Assembly (NCBI RefSeq): GCF_900106925.1
Contig: NZ_FNNZ01000003.1
Span: 1-64,000, forward strand
DNA: 64,000 bases
Direction: 5' to 3'
DNA from: Thiocapsa roseopersicina
GTDB lineage: Bacteria; Pseudomonadota; Gammaproteobacteria; Chromatiales; Chromatiaceae
Shown here: positions 1 to 7,412 of the stretch, one piece after another
How the letters are laid out: each line of letters opens with the position of its first letter
Position numbering within the stretch: the first letter of the stretch is position 1
The notes under the pieces: model-generated
What the model saw: only the letters and a program-made list of their open reading frames with translations
Told to the model about the DNA's origin: nothing
The model's database searches: none
Translations under genes and position numbers: made by a program

Positions 1-959
1 ACCCAGGCTTGGGTGGCGCGGTTGAGGGTGTCCAAGGTCAGCCCCGGCTCGCCTTCGAGCATCGCCATCAGACGGCCTTCCACGCGCCCCCAAAAGGCCT
101 CCTGCTTGGCGTTCTGGTACGGTGAATAGGGCAGCGTGGTCTGGTGCAGGACGCCCAGTCGGGCCAATCCGGCGACGGTCTCCTCGGCCAGCATCGCCGC
201 GCCGTTGTCGGTCATCAGGGCACGCGGCAGGCCGCGCTTCATGAACGCCTGCGACAGTCCGTGCACCAGCACCTCGGCGGTCTCGTTGGTGTACCACTGC
301 AGGTGACAGACCAGGCGCGAGCGGTCGTCGATGACGCCGAACAGCAACGGCGTCAGCCAGGTTCCGGACGGCGTGAGCACCTTGCGCGAGCCGTGGTGGA
401 AATCCAGGTGCCACAGCGCGGAGACGTATTCGACCTCGAAGCTGCGCACCTCGCGCTGCTCCAGGCGATCGCGTGCGGCCAACGCGCCGGCGGTGTCGCG
501 CTTGGGGGTGGCGCGGCGAACCATCCCGTGGGCCTTCAAGTAGCGCCGCACGCTCGGATAGGACGGCACCGGGGTGGCGGTGCCGGCGAGGGTCGCGGCC
601 AGGTTGTCGCGATGCAGCTGGGCGGTCCAGCCGGGATGATCGCGGTACTGCGCCTGCAGGGCCTCGCGTGCGGCGGGCAGCACACTCGGGAAGGCCCCGC
701 GGTCGGCGCGCACGCGATTGCGCAGCACCGCCACCGGATCGGCGGCAGCGCGCGCGGCGTAGTACCAGCGCTCGAGGGTCGACACACCGAACCGAACATC
801 CAGGCCGGTGACGGGATGGCGCCAGGTCTTGGCGGCCAGGGTGGCCAAGGCCGCCTGCAAGTCACCGTCCGGCGGCGGGGCGGCGAGTAAGGGACCAATG
901 ATCGCAAAGCGCACGCGGGCCCAACGCTCGCGTTGCGGAACCTCGATGGGGATCGACAT
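1..959 (-). CDS. DDE integrase-type transposase (3' end outside window)
   Basis: The minus-strand frame is open from an ATG at 959 to the window edge, about 319 residues, so the C-terminus is missing. It has an integrase (rve) catalytic core: WHLDFHHGS supplies the first Asp, LMTDNGAAM the second Asp and NAKQEAFWGRVEGR the Glu. The N-terminal part has a helix-turn-helix-like stretch (VSTLERWYYAARA). These features place it with IS481/IS3-like integrase-type transposases, which cut and join DNA ends; I do not assign a named IS. A zinc-ribbon gene lies 96 bp upstream on the same strand and is probably part of the same element. No terminal inverted repeat could be defined, because the other end is outside the window. 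Confidence 0.85.
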   Translation of the reverse strand, partial: MSIPIEVPQRERWARVRFAIIGPLLAAPPPDGDLQAALATLAAKTWRHPVTGLDVRFGVSTLERWYYAARAAADPVAVLRNRVRADRGAFPSVLPAAREALQAQYRDHPGWTAQLHRDNLAATLAGTATPVPSYPSVRRYLKAHGMVRRATPKRDTAGALAARDRLEQREVRSFEVEYVSALWHLDFHHGSRKVLTPSGTWLTPLLFGVIDDRSRLVCHLQWYTNETAEVLVHGLSQAFMKRGLPRALMTDNGAAMLAEETVAGLARLGVLHQTTLPYSPYQNAKQEAFWGRVEGRLMAMLEGEPGLTLDTLNRATQAW

Positions 960-1055
960 AGGGGTCTCCCGGCTGCGGCGCCGGGGGTTCCGGCACCTTC
1001 GCGATCAGCCTAGCGGGGTGCCCCGGCGCCTTCGAGCTGCATCCTCTGCGTGGCG

Positions 1056-1721
1056 TCAGCCGCCCTCGTGCAGCCTGCACGAACGACTCGTCAAGGGGCT
1101 TAAAAAGCGCAGCAACGCCACCAGGGCGTCCGCGGCATCCCCGAGGAAGCGCTCGAGCAGACTCCCCGGCGCCTGCTGCAGATCCACCGGCGGCACAAAG
1201 CCCCCCTGCGCGCCGCACCACAGCGGGGTCTGCGCCAACTGCTCCCGCCACCAAGTCTGCCAGCGCCGCAGGGTGCGGATCGGGACCGCCAGCGTCGCGG
1301 CCAAGGCGTCCGCTTGGGGGTGATGCCCGGTATGGCGCACGGAGGCCACCACGACGACCACGCCCAGATAGACCCGCCGGCCCAGGAACCGCACCGAGCG
1401 CGGCGTCAGGCGCCGCCGACACTGCGCACAGCAGAAGCTGCGACGCGTCGCGAACGCCGCGCGCCATGGCTCCGGACAGCCGCGGGGTTTACGGGGGTAG
1501 TCGGCCTGATGCAGCGTGCCGCCGCAGGCAGGGCAACCGGCCTCTCGGGCGGCCTCGGCGAGATCCTCGTCGATGTGCAGCAACACGGCGAAAAACGTGG
1601 GGCTTTCAAGGAAGGCGTGGCACACTGATGGCGTCTCTTTGTCTTCGCAAACAAGAGACTCTCCCGACGGGTGCTGTTGTTCAAGCACCCCGAGGGAGGC
1701 CCACCGCTCTCCCTCATACAA
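1056..1721 (-). CDS. zinc-ribbon protein next to the transposase
   Basis: This 221-residue protein has two Cys pairs, CPACGG and CCAQCRRR, spaced as in a zinc ribbon, then an RFLGRRVYLG segment and a predicted helix-turn-helix-like region (AATLAVPIRTLRRWQTWW). It is probably a DNA-binding accessory protein of the transposable element whose integrase lies just downstream on the same strand. It recalls the DUF6431-type proteins found beside some transposases, but I cannot confirm that. The first ATG is at 1721; a GTG at 1625, closer to the zinc ribbon, is an alternative start. The function is unknown. Confidence 0.6.
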   Translation of the reverse strand: MYEGERWASLGVLEQQHPSGESLVCEDKETPSVCHAFLESPTFFAVLLHIDEDLAEAAREAGCPACGGTLHQADYPRKPRGCPEPWRAAFATRRSFCCAQCRRRLTPRSVRFLGRRVYLGVVVVVASVRHTGHHPQADALAATLAVPIRTLRRWQTWWREQLAQTPLWCGAQGGFVPPVDLQQAPGSLLERFLGDAADALVALLRFLSPLTSRSCRLHEGG

Positions 1722-1766
1722 GTTGACGATTTAAGAGGAAAAACCCATCAGGGAAGGTGGCCGTAC

Positions 1767-1898
1767 TCACATAGAGACACGGCGGACGGATGCCCAATCG
1801 CGGCGGACCTTGCGCCTGTGGCGCTTGGCGAGGTTGCAGGCCCGTTGTGGGTTGTCGGCGGAGGGGATCTCGGCTCTGAGCACGGAGAAAGGGTTCTC
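1767..1898 (-). pseudogene. remnant of a NADAR-family gene
   Basis: This short minus-strand frame reads ENPFS, then LRAEIPSADNPQRA, KRHRRKVRRDWASVRR and a stop. It aligns with the intact NADAR gene at 6590-7087 (ENPLS, LRAEIRSALDPQQA, KRHKRKIRNDWDSVRR). The about 30 residues that separate ENPLS from LRAEI in the intact copy, including the WPTPEHY motif, are absent, and a stop comes where the intact gene continues into its C-terminal catalytic part. It is a dead partial copy with an internal deletion. Confidence 0.7.
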
Positions 1899-2058
1899 AC
1901 CCCCTGTTCTCTCCCTCTGTCCCCGGCAACATGACGTGTCTCAAGCACGTCGACATCGTCGGGCCGCTGTTCGGGTGTAATGACGAGGGGCGGAAATTCA
2001 CCCTGGAGAGGAACCATGCCGAGCGTCGCTTGGCCCCTCTGTCGTGAACACCCGCTGA

Positions 2059-2503
2059 TCAACGAGCTCTCTTGGACTGTTGCTCGTGGGCCTGATCGAC
2101 CAGCGCCCGGGTTGCCGCATAGGCATCTCGGCAGAATGCCGCAAAGCCGGTTTCAAGCTCCGGTCGGGGCCAAACGCCATACGCCGGTCTCGGCGGTCCG
2201 AGCGCCGACTGATACTCGGCCAGGGTATCCATGTAGCGCTTGCGGTCCTTCACGTCGATCACCACCGGCAGATGATCCGATCGCAAGAGCGGGAGGTTCG
2301 CAACCAGTCGTGCCAAGCGTCCGTTGCCGTCCCAAAAGGGGTGGATGTGCACGAACCCGAGCGAACTTGGTCTCGCCCAGGGTCAGGGTATTGCCCTCGA
2401 TTGCGGTCGAGCCGTGGGTCCAGAGATCCCGGATCTGATTCAGGAGGGCGGATCTGATGTCCGGATCGAGCCCTCGAAAGGCGTGGAGGTCGGTGATGTT
2501 CAT
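2059..2503 (-). pseudogene. Fic-family gene with internal deletion and frameshift
   Basis: The N-terminal part starts at an ATG at 2503 and carries the inhibitory-helix motif STAIEGN followed by TLTLGETKF. The C-terminal part, in another frame (2059 to about 2372), carries the Fic active-site motif HPFWDGNGRLAR and a normal-looking tail. The about 60-100 residues usually found between these motifs are missing and the frame changes at about 2355-2372. Fic proteins transfer AMP or related groups onto target proteins. This copy cannot encode a complete enzyme, so I call it a pseudogene. An intact Fic gene is present at 56739. Confidence 0.75.
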
Positions 2504-2698
2504 GCCAAGCCCCAAATCATCATGAATCTCGCGCCCGGCCACTGTTCCGCCGGCGTCCCTCCCGGCGACACGGGGGAGGAGCCAATCGGGCAGGTGCCTC
2601 GATGTCCATGCCGGACCGGACGCCGTCCGCGAGCGCGTCGCCCGACATTGCACCCAGCTAATCGATTGCCCAGTATGCAATAGGTGCCGGCGGTGTGA

Positions 2699-2970
2699 AT
2701 CATCAACAGCAAGCGGGTCTGGCCGGACGGGACCATCGTCCAGATGGTCGCCTGGCAACTGCGGGGTCCAACGCCGGACCGCCCAGATGGTTTCAAATAT
2801 CGCCTGTATGCGGCCGTCATGGTGCGTGCCTCGTCCGTTACGACAATGAGACGGGGAAGGGCGATCACAAGCACGTCGGCGACCTGGAAACCTCATACCG
2901 GTTCCGCTCGCTGCAAGCCCTGAGCACGGACTTCCGTACCGACGTGCGCAACCTCGCAGGAGCATCTTAG
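2699..2970 (+). pseudogene. DUF6516-like toxin gene, frameshifted
   Basis: One frame reads INSKRVWPDGTIVQMVAWQL and FKYRLYAAVM; after a shift near 2820 another frame reads GACLVRYDNETGKGDHKHVG and ETSYRFRSLQALSTDF to a stop at 2970. Together these resemble DUF6516 proteins, the putative toxin partner of HVO_A0114-type antitoxins. An in-frame stop sits directly before the first conserved residues, so the start is also lost. The next gene downstream has the matching antitoxin type, so this is the remnant of a two-gene toxin-antitoxin locus. Confidence 0.55.
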
Positions 2971-2971
2971 G

Positions 2972-3343
2972 GCTAGAGCCATCATCGAGATCCCCGGCCC
3001 GAGCGCCTACTTCGACCAAGCGCTGGCCAGCGCGGCACGCGCGGACGCGGGCGGATGGCTGCCGGAGACCGACTATCACCTCGGCTTTGCCGACGCCGCC
3101 CACCTATTCGGCGAGCTCACACCGGCGCGCCTTGCGCTGGTGGACGCGCTGAAGCGCCTCGGACCGGTCTCCATCCGTGCGCTCGCCAAGCATCTGAAGC
3201 GCAACGACAACAATGTCCACCGCGATGTCACGGCACTGCTCGACCTGCGCTTGTTGGCGCGCGACGATGCTGGTCTGATCCCTGTGCCCTGGGATGCCGT
3301 GGAGATTCGTCTGGCGCTAGATGGCGTCAATGCCGCGGCCTGA
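2972..3343 (+). pseudogene. HVO_A0114-type antitoxin-like regulator without a start codon
   Basis: The frame reads EIPGPSAYFDQAL, then WLPETDYHLGFADAAHLFG, then a winged-helix part (LGPVSIRALAKHLKRNDNN, VHRDVTALLDLRLL) to a stop at 3343. This matches small winged-helix regulators paired with DUF6516 proteins. No ATG, GTG or TTG exists in this frame between the in-frame stop at 2921 and the conserved region; the first possible start is a GTG at 3140, which would omit half of the protein. The domain looks intact but the gene has probably lost its start along with the decayed toxin upstream. Confidence 0.5.
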
Positions 3344-3364
3344 TTTGCTACGTCGGTCTTCCGG

Positions 3365-3460
3365 ATCCAACATGAAGGCTAAAGCGGCGCGCGCCCCTGA
3401 TGACGCTGAGAGTTAGCACGACGTCCGTGGCGCACGCTCGCTCTTGGCCAAAGGTTAGGC
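3365..3460 (-). other. putative integron attC site (96 bp)
   Basis: On the plus strand the site begins with ATCCAAC (3365-3371, fits RYYYAAC) and ends with GTTAGGC (3454-3460, fits GTTRRRY). Between them are imperfect inverted arms at 3377-3395 and 3429-3449. Length, end boxes and palindromic interior are those of an attC recombination site. It lies just past the 3' end of the minus-strand gene at 3510-3938, where a cassette's attC belongs. Confidence 0.6.
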
Positions 3461-3509
3461 CGTTTTCTGTTTTCATAATTGAGCCCCTAATTCCTGTGAC
3501 CCCTTATCC

Positions 3510-3938
3510 CTATTTCCTTTCTGGTTTCAACTCGAACGCCAGCCTTCGCGCTATGCCCCGCGTCTCGGGTAGCAACGGAAGGGCGTAACTACCTTTTGTG
3601 ATTCGGTATTCGAGGCGCTTTGCCTCATAGTCGTACGACAGGAGGTAGATGACACCTGCGTCAATCGGCTCAAGCTCAACAAACCGCTCGATCCCCTTCG
3701 CTCGCGCCTCGGCCAGGAGCGCCCTCAAATTGTGCCCGTATCGTTTCTTTCGAAGCTCTGAAATAGGTATGCCTTTGTGCAGCAAGAATGCCTTCAACGA
3801 CAACTCGACCGAGCGCCCAAGGAGAAAATAGCCGGGCAGAGACAGCTCTTCCGCTTCTTTTAGTACCAGATCCGCCGCGGCCCAGAATTCCTGAGCATGC
3901 TTAAGAAATCCTTCCGGTGTCTCCTTTGGCACGGTCAT
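3510..3938 (-). CDS. HEPN-like protein in a putative integron cassette
   Basis: This is a 142-residue helical protein with the sequence look of small HEPN-domain proteins: HAQEFWAAADLVL, then GYFLLGRSVELSLKAFLLHKG, then KRYGHNLRALL. HEPN proteins are often RNases or nucleotide-binding partners in toxin-antitoxin and defence loci. A canonical RX4-6H motif is not clear here; the RYGH segment is the closest. I chose the ATG at 3938 because it lies 4 bp from the GTTGGAC end of the upstream attC-like site, the usual spacing for a cassette gene, and upstream codons would run into that site. A second attC-like site follows the gene. Codon use is more A/T-rich than in the core genes. The function is unproven. 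Confidence 0.65.
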   Translation of the reverse strand: MTVPKETPEGFLKHAQEFWAAADLVLKEAEELSLPGYFLLGRSVELSLKAFLLHKGIPISELRKKRYGHNLRALLAEARAKGIERFVELEPIDAGVIYLLSYDYEAKRLEYRITKGSYALPLLPETRGIARRLAFELKPERK

Positions 3939-3941
3939 AGC

Positions 3942-4052
3942 GTCCAACGACAAACCTAAAGCGAACCAAACCGCGCGCAAGTAGGACCGTGCAGGTTAAC
4001 GCTGAGACTAGCGCGCGGTTTCGGGTCGCTTTCTTTAGGGTGCGGGTTAGGC
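3942..4052 (-). other. putative integron attC site (111 bp)
   Basis: The ends are GTCCAAC (3942-3948) and GTTAGGC (4046-4052), matching RYYYAAC and GTTRRRY. Long imperfect inverted arms (3955-3978 and 4011-4039) share CCTAAAG at the outside and CCGCGCGC at the inside. Read on the minus strand, it follows the gene at 4123-4914 and ends 4 bp before the ATG of the gene at 3510-3938. That is the geometry of two adjacent integron cassettes. Confidence 0.65.
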
Positions 4053-4122
4053 ATTTCAATTATTTGTTTCTCCGAAAACCATGCTCTGTCCCCGGTATTT
4101 CTCACTCTCTTCGCTCTTCAAG

Positions 4123-4914
4123 CTAAAACAGCCTCTGAACCAACCCATCCCTTTCAGTTTCTAAATCGCCGATTTTTGCTTGTAGCTTTGGTAACTCGCG
4201 CTTTGCAGCGCTCCGCTCTTCAATTTTGCGATCTAGCAACACTTTAACATTATCCAACTCGACCATGAGGGAAACCAAAAAAGCGCCTATGAGCAATCCT
4301 ATAAGCAAAATTCCTCCACCACCGTGGCTGCGGAAAACTAATAAAACTTCCCGAGCTCCAAACAAGGCCGATATCCAACCCAATGCTCCGGCTAATATAC
4401 CTGCCAGCATGCCGCTAAAAAGAAAATACAAAAAGGTCGCTACTATTATAACTGGCCAGCGCAGGTTTTTACTGATCTTATGCTCCAGAGGAGCGTCCAG
4501 TATTCTATGCTGTTCCCGAATCCGTTCCTCCAATACGCGGATTTCTTCGCCTAGCCTCTGAAAACGTCTCCAGTTGCTCTGGGAATTATCTACTGCAAAT
4601 ATTTCTCGATTAAGGTGGCGAACCTTTTGTACAGCTCGCTCTACGGCAGAAAAGCCTTCAGGAATGTGAAAGAGCTCTTGTGGCTTACGGCCGTCACCGA
4701 CAACCATGCGACTTTCTTCTAACAGGTAATGAAGTAGGTGTTCTAAAGTTCTACTCGATGCATTTTCGTTGCATTCCCATGTATGAAGTGAGTTTTCTTC
4801 AGCCTGCAATTTGTGTCTGCGACAGTAATCTCTCATGCGGCTTCTGGGATCCCGCCCATGCCCGATTTTATAAACCGGTTGGTTGGCAAGTTTCCAGGCA
4901 TAGAGGTAACTCAT
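4123..4914 (-). CDS. membrane protein with N-terminal GIY-YIG/T5orf172-like domain
   Basis: This 263-residue protein has three parts. Residues 1-95 resemble the GIY-YIG-type T5orf172/MUG113 nuclease domain (YLYAWKLANQPVYKIGHGRD, RSRMRDY, a Glu in LEHLLHYLL, then QELFHIPEG). A charged helical stretch follows (about 105-145). Next come hydrophobic segments (WPVIIVATFLYFLFSGMLAG and GGGILLIGLLIGAFLVSLM) and a C-terminal coiled coil. I infer a membrane-anchored protein with a nuclease-like cytoplasmic domain. Its 3' end is followed by an attC-like site, so it may be a cassette gene, but I see no attC box upstream of its start. The domain assignment rests on motif shape and needs a profile search. 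Base composition is A/T-rich relative to the core genes. Confidence 0.6.
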   Translation of the reverse strand: MSYLYAWKLANQPVYKIGHGRDPRSRMRDYCRRHKLQAEENSLHTWECNENASSRTLEHLLHYLLEESRMVVGDGRKPQELFHIPEGFSAVERAVQKVRHLNREIFAVDNSQSNWRRFQRLGEEIRVLEERIREQHRILDAPLEHKISKNLRWPVIIVATFLYFLFSGMLAGILAGALGWISALFGAREVLLVFRSHGGGGILLIGLLIGAFLVSLMVELDNVKVLLDRKIEERSAAKRELPKLQAKIGDLETERDGLVQRLF

Positions 4915-4985
4915 GGTTCTATGTCCTAATCTTTGACTATATTCAGTCCGACTGAAGCCTTGGATATTGGATAAGCGGCATGGAT

Positions 4986-5044
4986 AAGGGGCCAGGCTCG
5001 TTAAAAAAAGCGCTGACGGAGAAATCTATTGAGCCCGGCCCCTT
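4986..5044. terminator. inverted repeat, possible bidirectional terminator
   Basis: Arms AAGGGGCCAGGCTC (4986-4999) and GAGCCCGGCCCCTT (5031-5044) pair with one mismatch around a 31-nt interval that contains an A-run (T-run on the minus strand). It lies between the minus-strand genes at 5087-5719 and 4123-4914. It lacks attC end boxes, so I treat it as a terminator-like hairpin. Confidence 0.4.
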
Positions 5045-5086
5045 TCTTTTCTACCTAGTTCCTCTTCTAGTTCACCTTGTTGAACT

Positions 5087-5719
5087 TCAGCGCATGGGAA
5101 GTTCAATATCGCGCGATTTTCCGCTCTCTCCGGGAAAATCGTTAAACAACGCGTCAAGTAGAGTCGGCATAACAGCAGACAACTGTCCCGTGCTTCCAGC
5201 ACTGCGAACCTCTCCTTCAAAGACTTTTTGGACTCTACCGGCGGCAAGCTCTCGGTTGTCCAGGATCTCCAATCGAACAACTCTCGTGAATTCTGTGCGC
5301 GATCCTGAGCCCATGCCTACAACTCCGTAGGTAGGCGTGTATGTCGTCGTGCCGGAGTAGGTAGCTAAACTCCCGTAGGTACTTAAAGTACCGTGTGTTT
5401 GCGCCGACGAGATGCCGGTTTGGCCGAAGATCGGATACGAGTATGCCACTTCCCGACCGTCATCTATAGCATACTGAAGAAAAACAGCGTATATTGCTTC
5501 CTCTATCGAGGACGCGATAAAGCCTCTTGCCACAAGTTCTGAAGCAATACGGTTCTGGTATGTTTGAAACTCTGCACTGCCCTTCTGCCAGTCGAAAGGT
5601 ACAATGGCGAACGTAACTCCGTTAACAGATTGTGGTAGAGTATGAAATGACGTAACTCTGGACTGCACCATACTGCATCCGACAAGCAGCCCCGCCAGAA
5701 TATAGACCAAGAATCTCAT
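5087..5719 (-). CDS. putative lipoprotein, DUF4136-like
   Basis: This 210-residue protein starts with a lipoprotein signal (MRFLVYILAGLLVGC, lipobox LVGC with the modified Cys at residue 15). The mature part begins with a beta-rich segment (TFAIVPFDWQKGSAEFQTYQ, then IASELVARGF) typical of DUF4136-like outer-membrane lipoproteins. A Gly/Ser/Thr/Tyr-rich middle follows (about 100-140), then a conserved-looking RVVRLEILD strand. It should be anchored in the envelope; the role is unknown. It is the middle gene of three minus-strand accessory genes with A/T-rich composition. The gap to the next gene upstream (5720-5794) contains a perfect 16-bp palindrome at 5769-5784. Confidence 0.6.
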   Translation of the reverse strand: MRFLVYILAGLLVGCSMVQSRVTSFHTLPQSVNGVTFAIVPFDWQKGSAEFQTYQNRIASELVARGFIASSIEEAIYAVFLQYAIDDGREVAYSYPIFGQTGISSAQTHGTLSTYGSLATYSGTTTYTPTYGVVGMGSGSRTEFTRVVRLEILDNRELAAGRVQKVFEGEVRSAGSTGQLSAVMPTLLDALFNDFPGESGKSRDIELPMR

Positions 5720-5794
5720 TGTTTGTCCTTTCGTCCTTCAAAGTCCGAAGTTTCAGCTAATCCGGAACTAGCTGCATGCAGCTAAAGGTGCGGA

Positions 5795-6334
5795 TCAAGC
5801 GAATGAATAGGCCGGATCGTCCTCGAAACCCAACGCATTAGTGTAGAACCATCTGTGGAATTCTTCCATTCGTTCGGTTGGTTGCAAGTCAAGTCTGCGG
5901 TAGTTGTCATATGCGCGTACCAAGAGCCTTAAGGCTTCCTCCTTTAGATCTGCCTCAATTTTCATTTCGTCAGGCGTGGGCATGTGTTTCGCTGCATTTC
6001 GGACGCGGTTCTTCTCCTTAATAAATACCTTCCACTCTAACGGTCGCCGCATTAAAGAATCTTCAAATGGAGCTATAATTGCGTACTCCCATTGCAGTGT
6101 TGTCTGCTTGGCGACGCGTTCCAACGATCTGCCGAGAATTTCCTCGGCTGCACCAGCCAACGTCAATACTGAGACATCGCTTCTCCCGTTAAGGAACAAT
6201 TCCAGTGCTATATCGAGCTGCTCCGCCGCAAGCTCTACTCGGTTGTGAATCGCTGATGCCATGCCGTCGGTTCCTGCGGGAAGATTCGGGTCGGTGAGAT
6301 CGGGGTCGCGTCTTTCATTCAAGCATTTCACCAT
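5795..6334 (-). CDS. HEPN-like protein with RX4H motif
   Basis: This 179-residue, mostly helical protein has NRVRNAAKHMPT near residues 110-120, which contains R-N-A-A-K-H, the RX4H motif of HEPN ribonucleases. The N-terminal half (VELAAEQLDIALELFLNGR, TLAGAAEEILGRSLERV) looks like the first helices of a HEPN or AbiV-like fold. Such proteins often act as toxins or abortive-infection effectors; no partner nucleotidyltransferase is adjacent. The first ATG is at 6334; a second at 6262 (MASAIHNRVEL) is equally close to the conserved part and may be the true start. It belongs to the A/T-rich accessory block. The assignment is by motif only. Confidence 0.5.
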   Translation of the reverse strand: MVKCLNERRDPDLTDPNLPAGTDGMASAIHNRVELAAEQLDIALELFLNGRSDVSVLTLAGAAEEILGRSLERVAKQTTLQWEYAIIAPFEDSLMRRPLEWKVFIKEKNRVRNAAKHMPTPDEMKIEADLKEEALRLLVRAYDNYRRLDLQPTERMEEFHRWFYTNALGFEDDPAYSFA

Positions 6335-6589
6335 TCCTTTTTCTCGACTGTGGCCAACCTCCTTTTACTTTGAGCCCGCGCCGTTCCGTCAACTCCCGAA
6401 AGGGAGTCGCTGGATGGCCGTTTCAGACATCTTCCCCGATGACATGCAAGGGCACACCCCCTTGCTGCTTGGCTGCCACACGGAGCTACCCAAGAGTCGA
6501 GGTCCAAACCCCAACGGCTGACGGAAGTATTGCGTTCCTGCATCGGCTGCCTCTCGGAATTAGCTCATAGCGATTCGTGTGCGTCAAGC
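6335..6589. other. intergenic region without an identified gene
   Basis: No frame here shows recognisable protein features. The only structure I see is a short hairpin (ACTCCC, GAA, then GGGAGT) near 6394. Possible integron end boxes (RYYYAAC) were looked for after 6334 and none fits. Confidence 0.5.
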
Positions 6590-7087
6590 TCACCCAGGTG
6601 GGTTAGGGTCTTGGCTGGAGAACGAAGGCGAAGAGACCGCCGTCGCCGACCGGAGCTTCTCCCTCACATTCATGAGTACCTCTCCATAGGTGTTGGGTCC
6701 ACGCCCGTCTCGGCCGCGGCCCCAGTAGTAATCGTAGAGACTGCTCTCGATGATGCGTTTGTCGCCGGTTTCGAGGAGGGCGCGTGCTGATGCGGGGTGG
6801 CTGAGGCAGCGGGTGTAGATGGCGCGGGTCATGTAGATGCGTCGCACCGAGTCCCAGTCGTTGCGGATCTTGCGCTTGTGACGCTTGACGAGTTTGCGGG
6901 CTTGCTGCGGGTCGAGTGCAGAGCGGATCTCGGCCCTGAGCGCGGGATCTTCGAACTGCATGGCCAGCACATAGTGCTCGGGGGTCGGCCATTCGGCGTC
7001 GTCGAGCGAAAATGCTTGAGGCGAGGCGGCGGAGAGCGGATTCTCCACGTCCGTCATCGAGACGTAAACGCTGTTTTCAGTGCGCAT
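6590..7087 (-). CDS. NADAR-family protein (YbiA-like N-glycosidase)
   Basis: This is a 165-residue protein of the NADAR superfamily, whose members cleave N-glycosidic bonds in riboflavin intermediates or ADP-ribose-type compounds. Diagnostic parts are WPTPEHYVLAMQF near residue 30, the basic helix KRHKRKIRNDWDSVRR, and the C-terminal GDKRIIESSLYDYYWGRG with GRGPNTYGEVLMNVREKL. The Glu in PEHY and the Trp in YYWG correspond to conserved family residues. I chose the ATG at 7087 because the upstream extension (to 7246) has no family similarity. The start codon lies at the edge of a 12-bp inverted-repeat arm (7086-7097). A broken copy of the same gene lies at 1767-1898. Confidence 0.75.
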   Translation of the reverse strand: MRTENSVYVSMTDVENPLSAASPQAFSLDDAEWPTPEHYVLAMQFEDPALRAEIRSALDPQQARKLVKRHKRKIRNDWDSVRRIYMTRAIYTRCLSHPASARALLETGDKRIIESSLYDYYWGRGRDGRGPNTYGEVLMNVREKLRSATAVSSPSFSSQDPNPPG

Positions 7088-7412
7088 TAAACCGCGTCTC
7101 CCTGTGATATGCGCTCTCTGCGCGTTGGCCGATCGTCGGAGAAACCAGCCACTCACGGCGCGGACGCTGTTTAAATCGATGATGCCTTGTCCGCAACTCC
7201 AACCATGGTGGTCCGTGGCGCAGAGCGCCGCGGGCATGCGTGACACCGCGGAGCGGGTGTCACGAGCTCCTTGAGTACTGGGTGCCCGGTCTAATGAGCG
7301 AGTCCAACAGCTGATTCTAAAATCTTAAACCGCGTGACGCAGAGGACATTTGATGCATCTATGGCTGGCGTCCGCTCAAACCCGGTAAATGACGACCAAA
7401 ACGCGGTTTAAT
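7086..7412. repeat. intergenic region bounded by 12-bp inverted arms
   Basis: ATTAAACCGCGT (7086-7097) and its exact reverse complement (7401-7412) bound this mostly non-coding stretch, and a near copy, CTTAAACCGCGT, lies at 7324-7335. The left arm overlaps the NADAR start codon and the right arm contains the nrdB stop codon. The same core occurs as inverted pairs at 33977-34062 and 41814-41900. No gene is seen between the arms. Confidence 0.55.

Noticed and set aside
4986-5044. Hairpin considered as a third attC site
   Set aside because: End boxes are missing next to the start of the downstream gene, so I list it as terminator-like.
5769-5784. Perfect 16-bp palindrome considered as part of an attC site
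   Set aside because: No RYYYAAC or GTTRRRY boxes at a suitable distance; too short.
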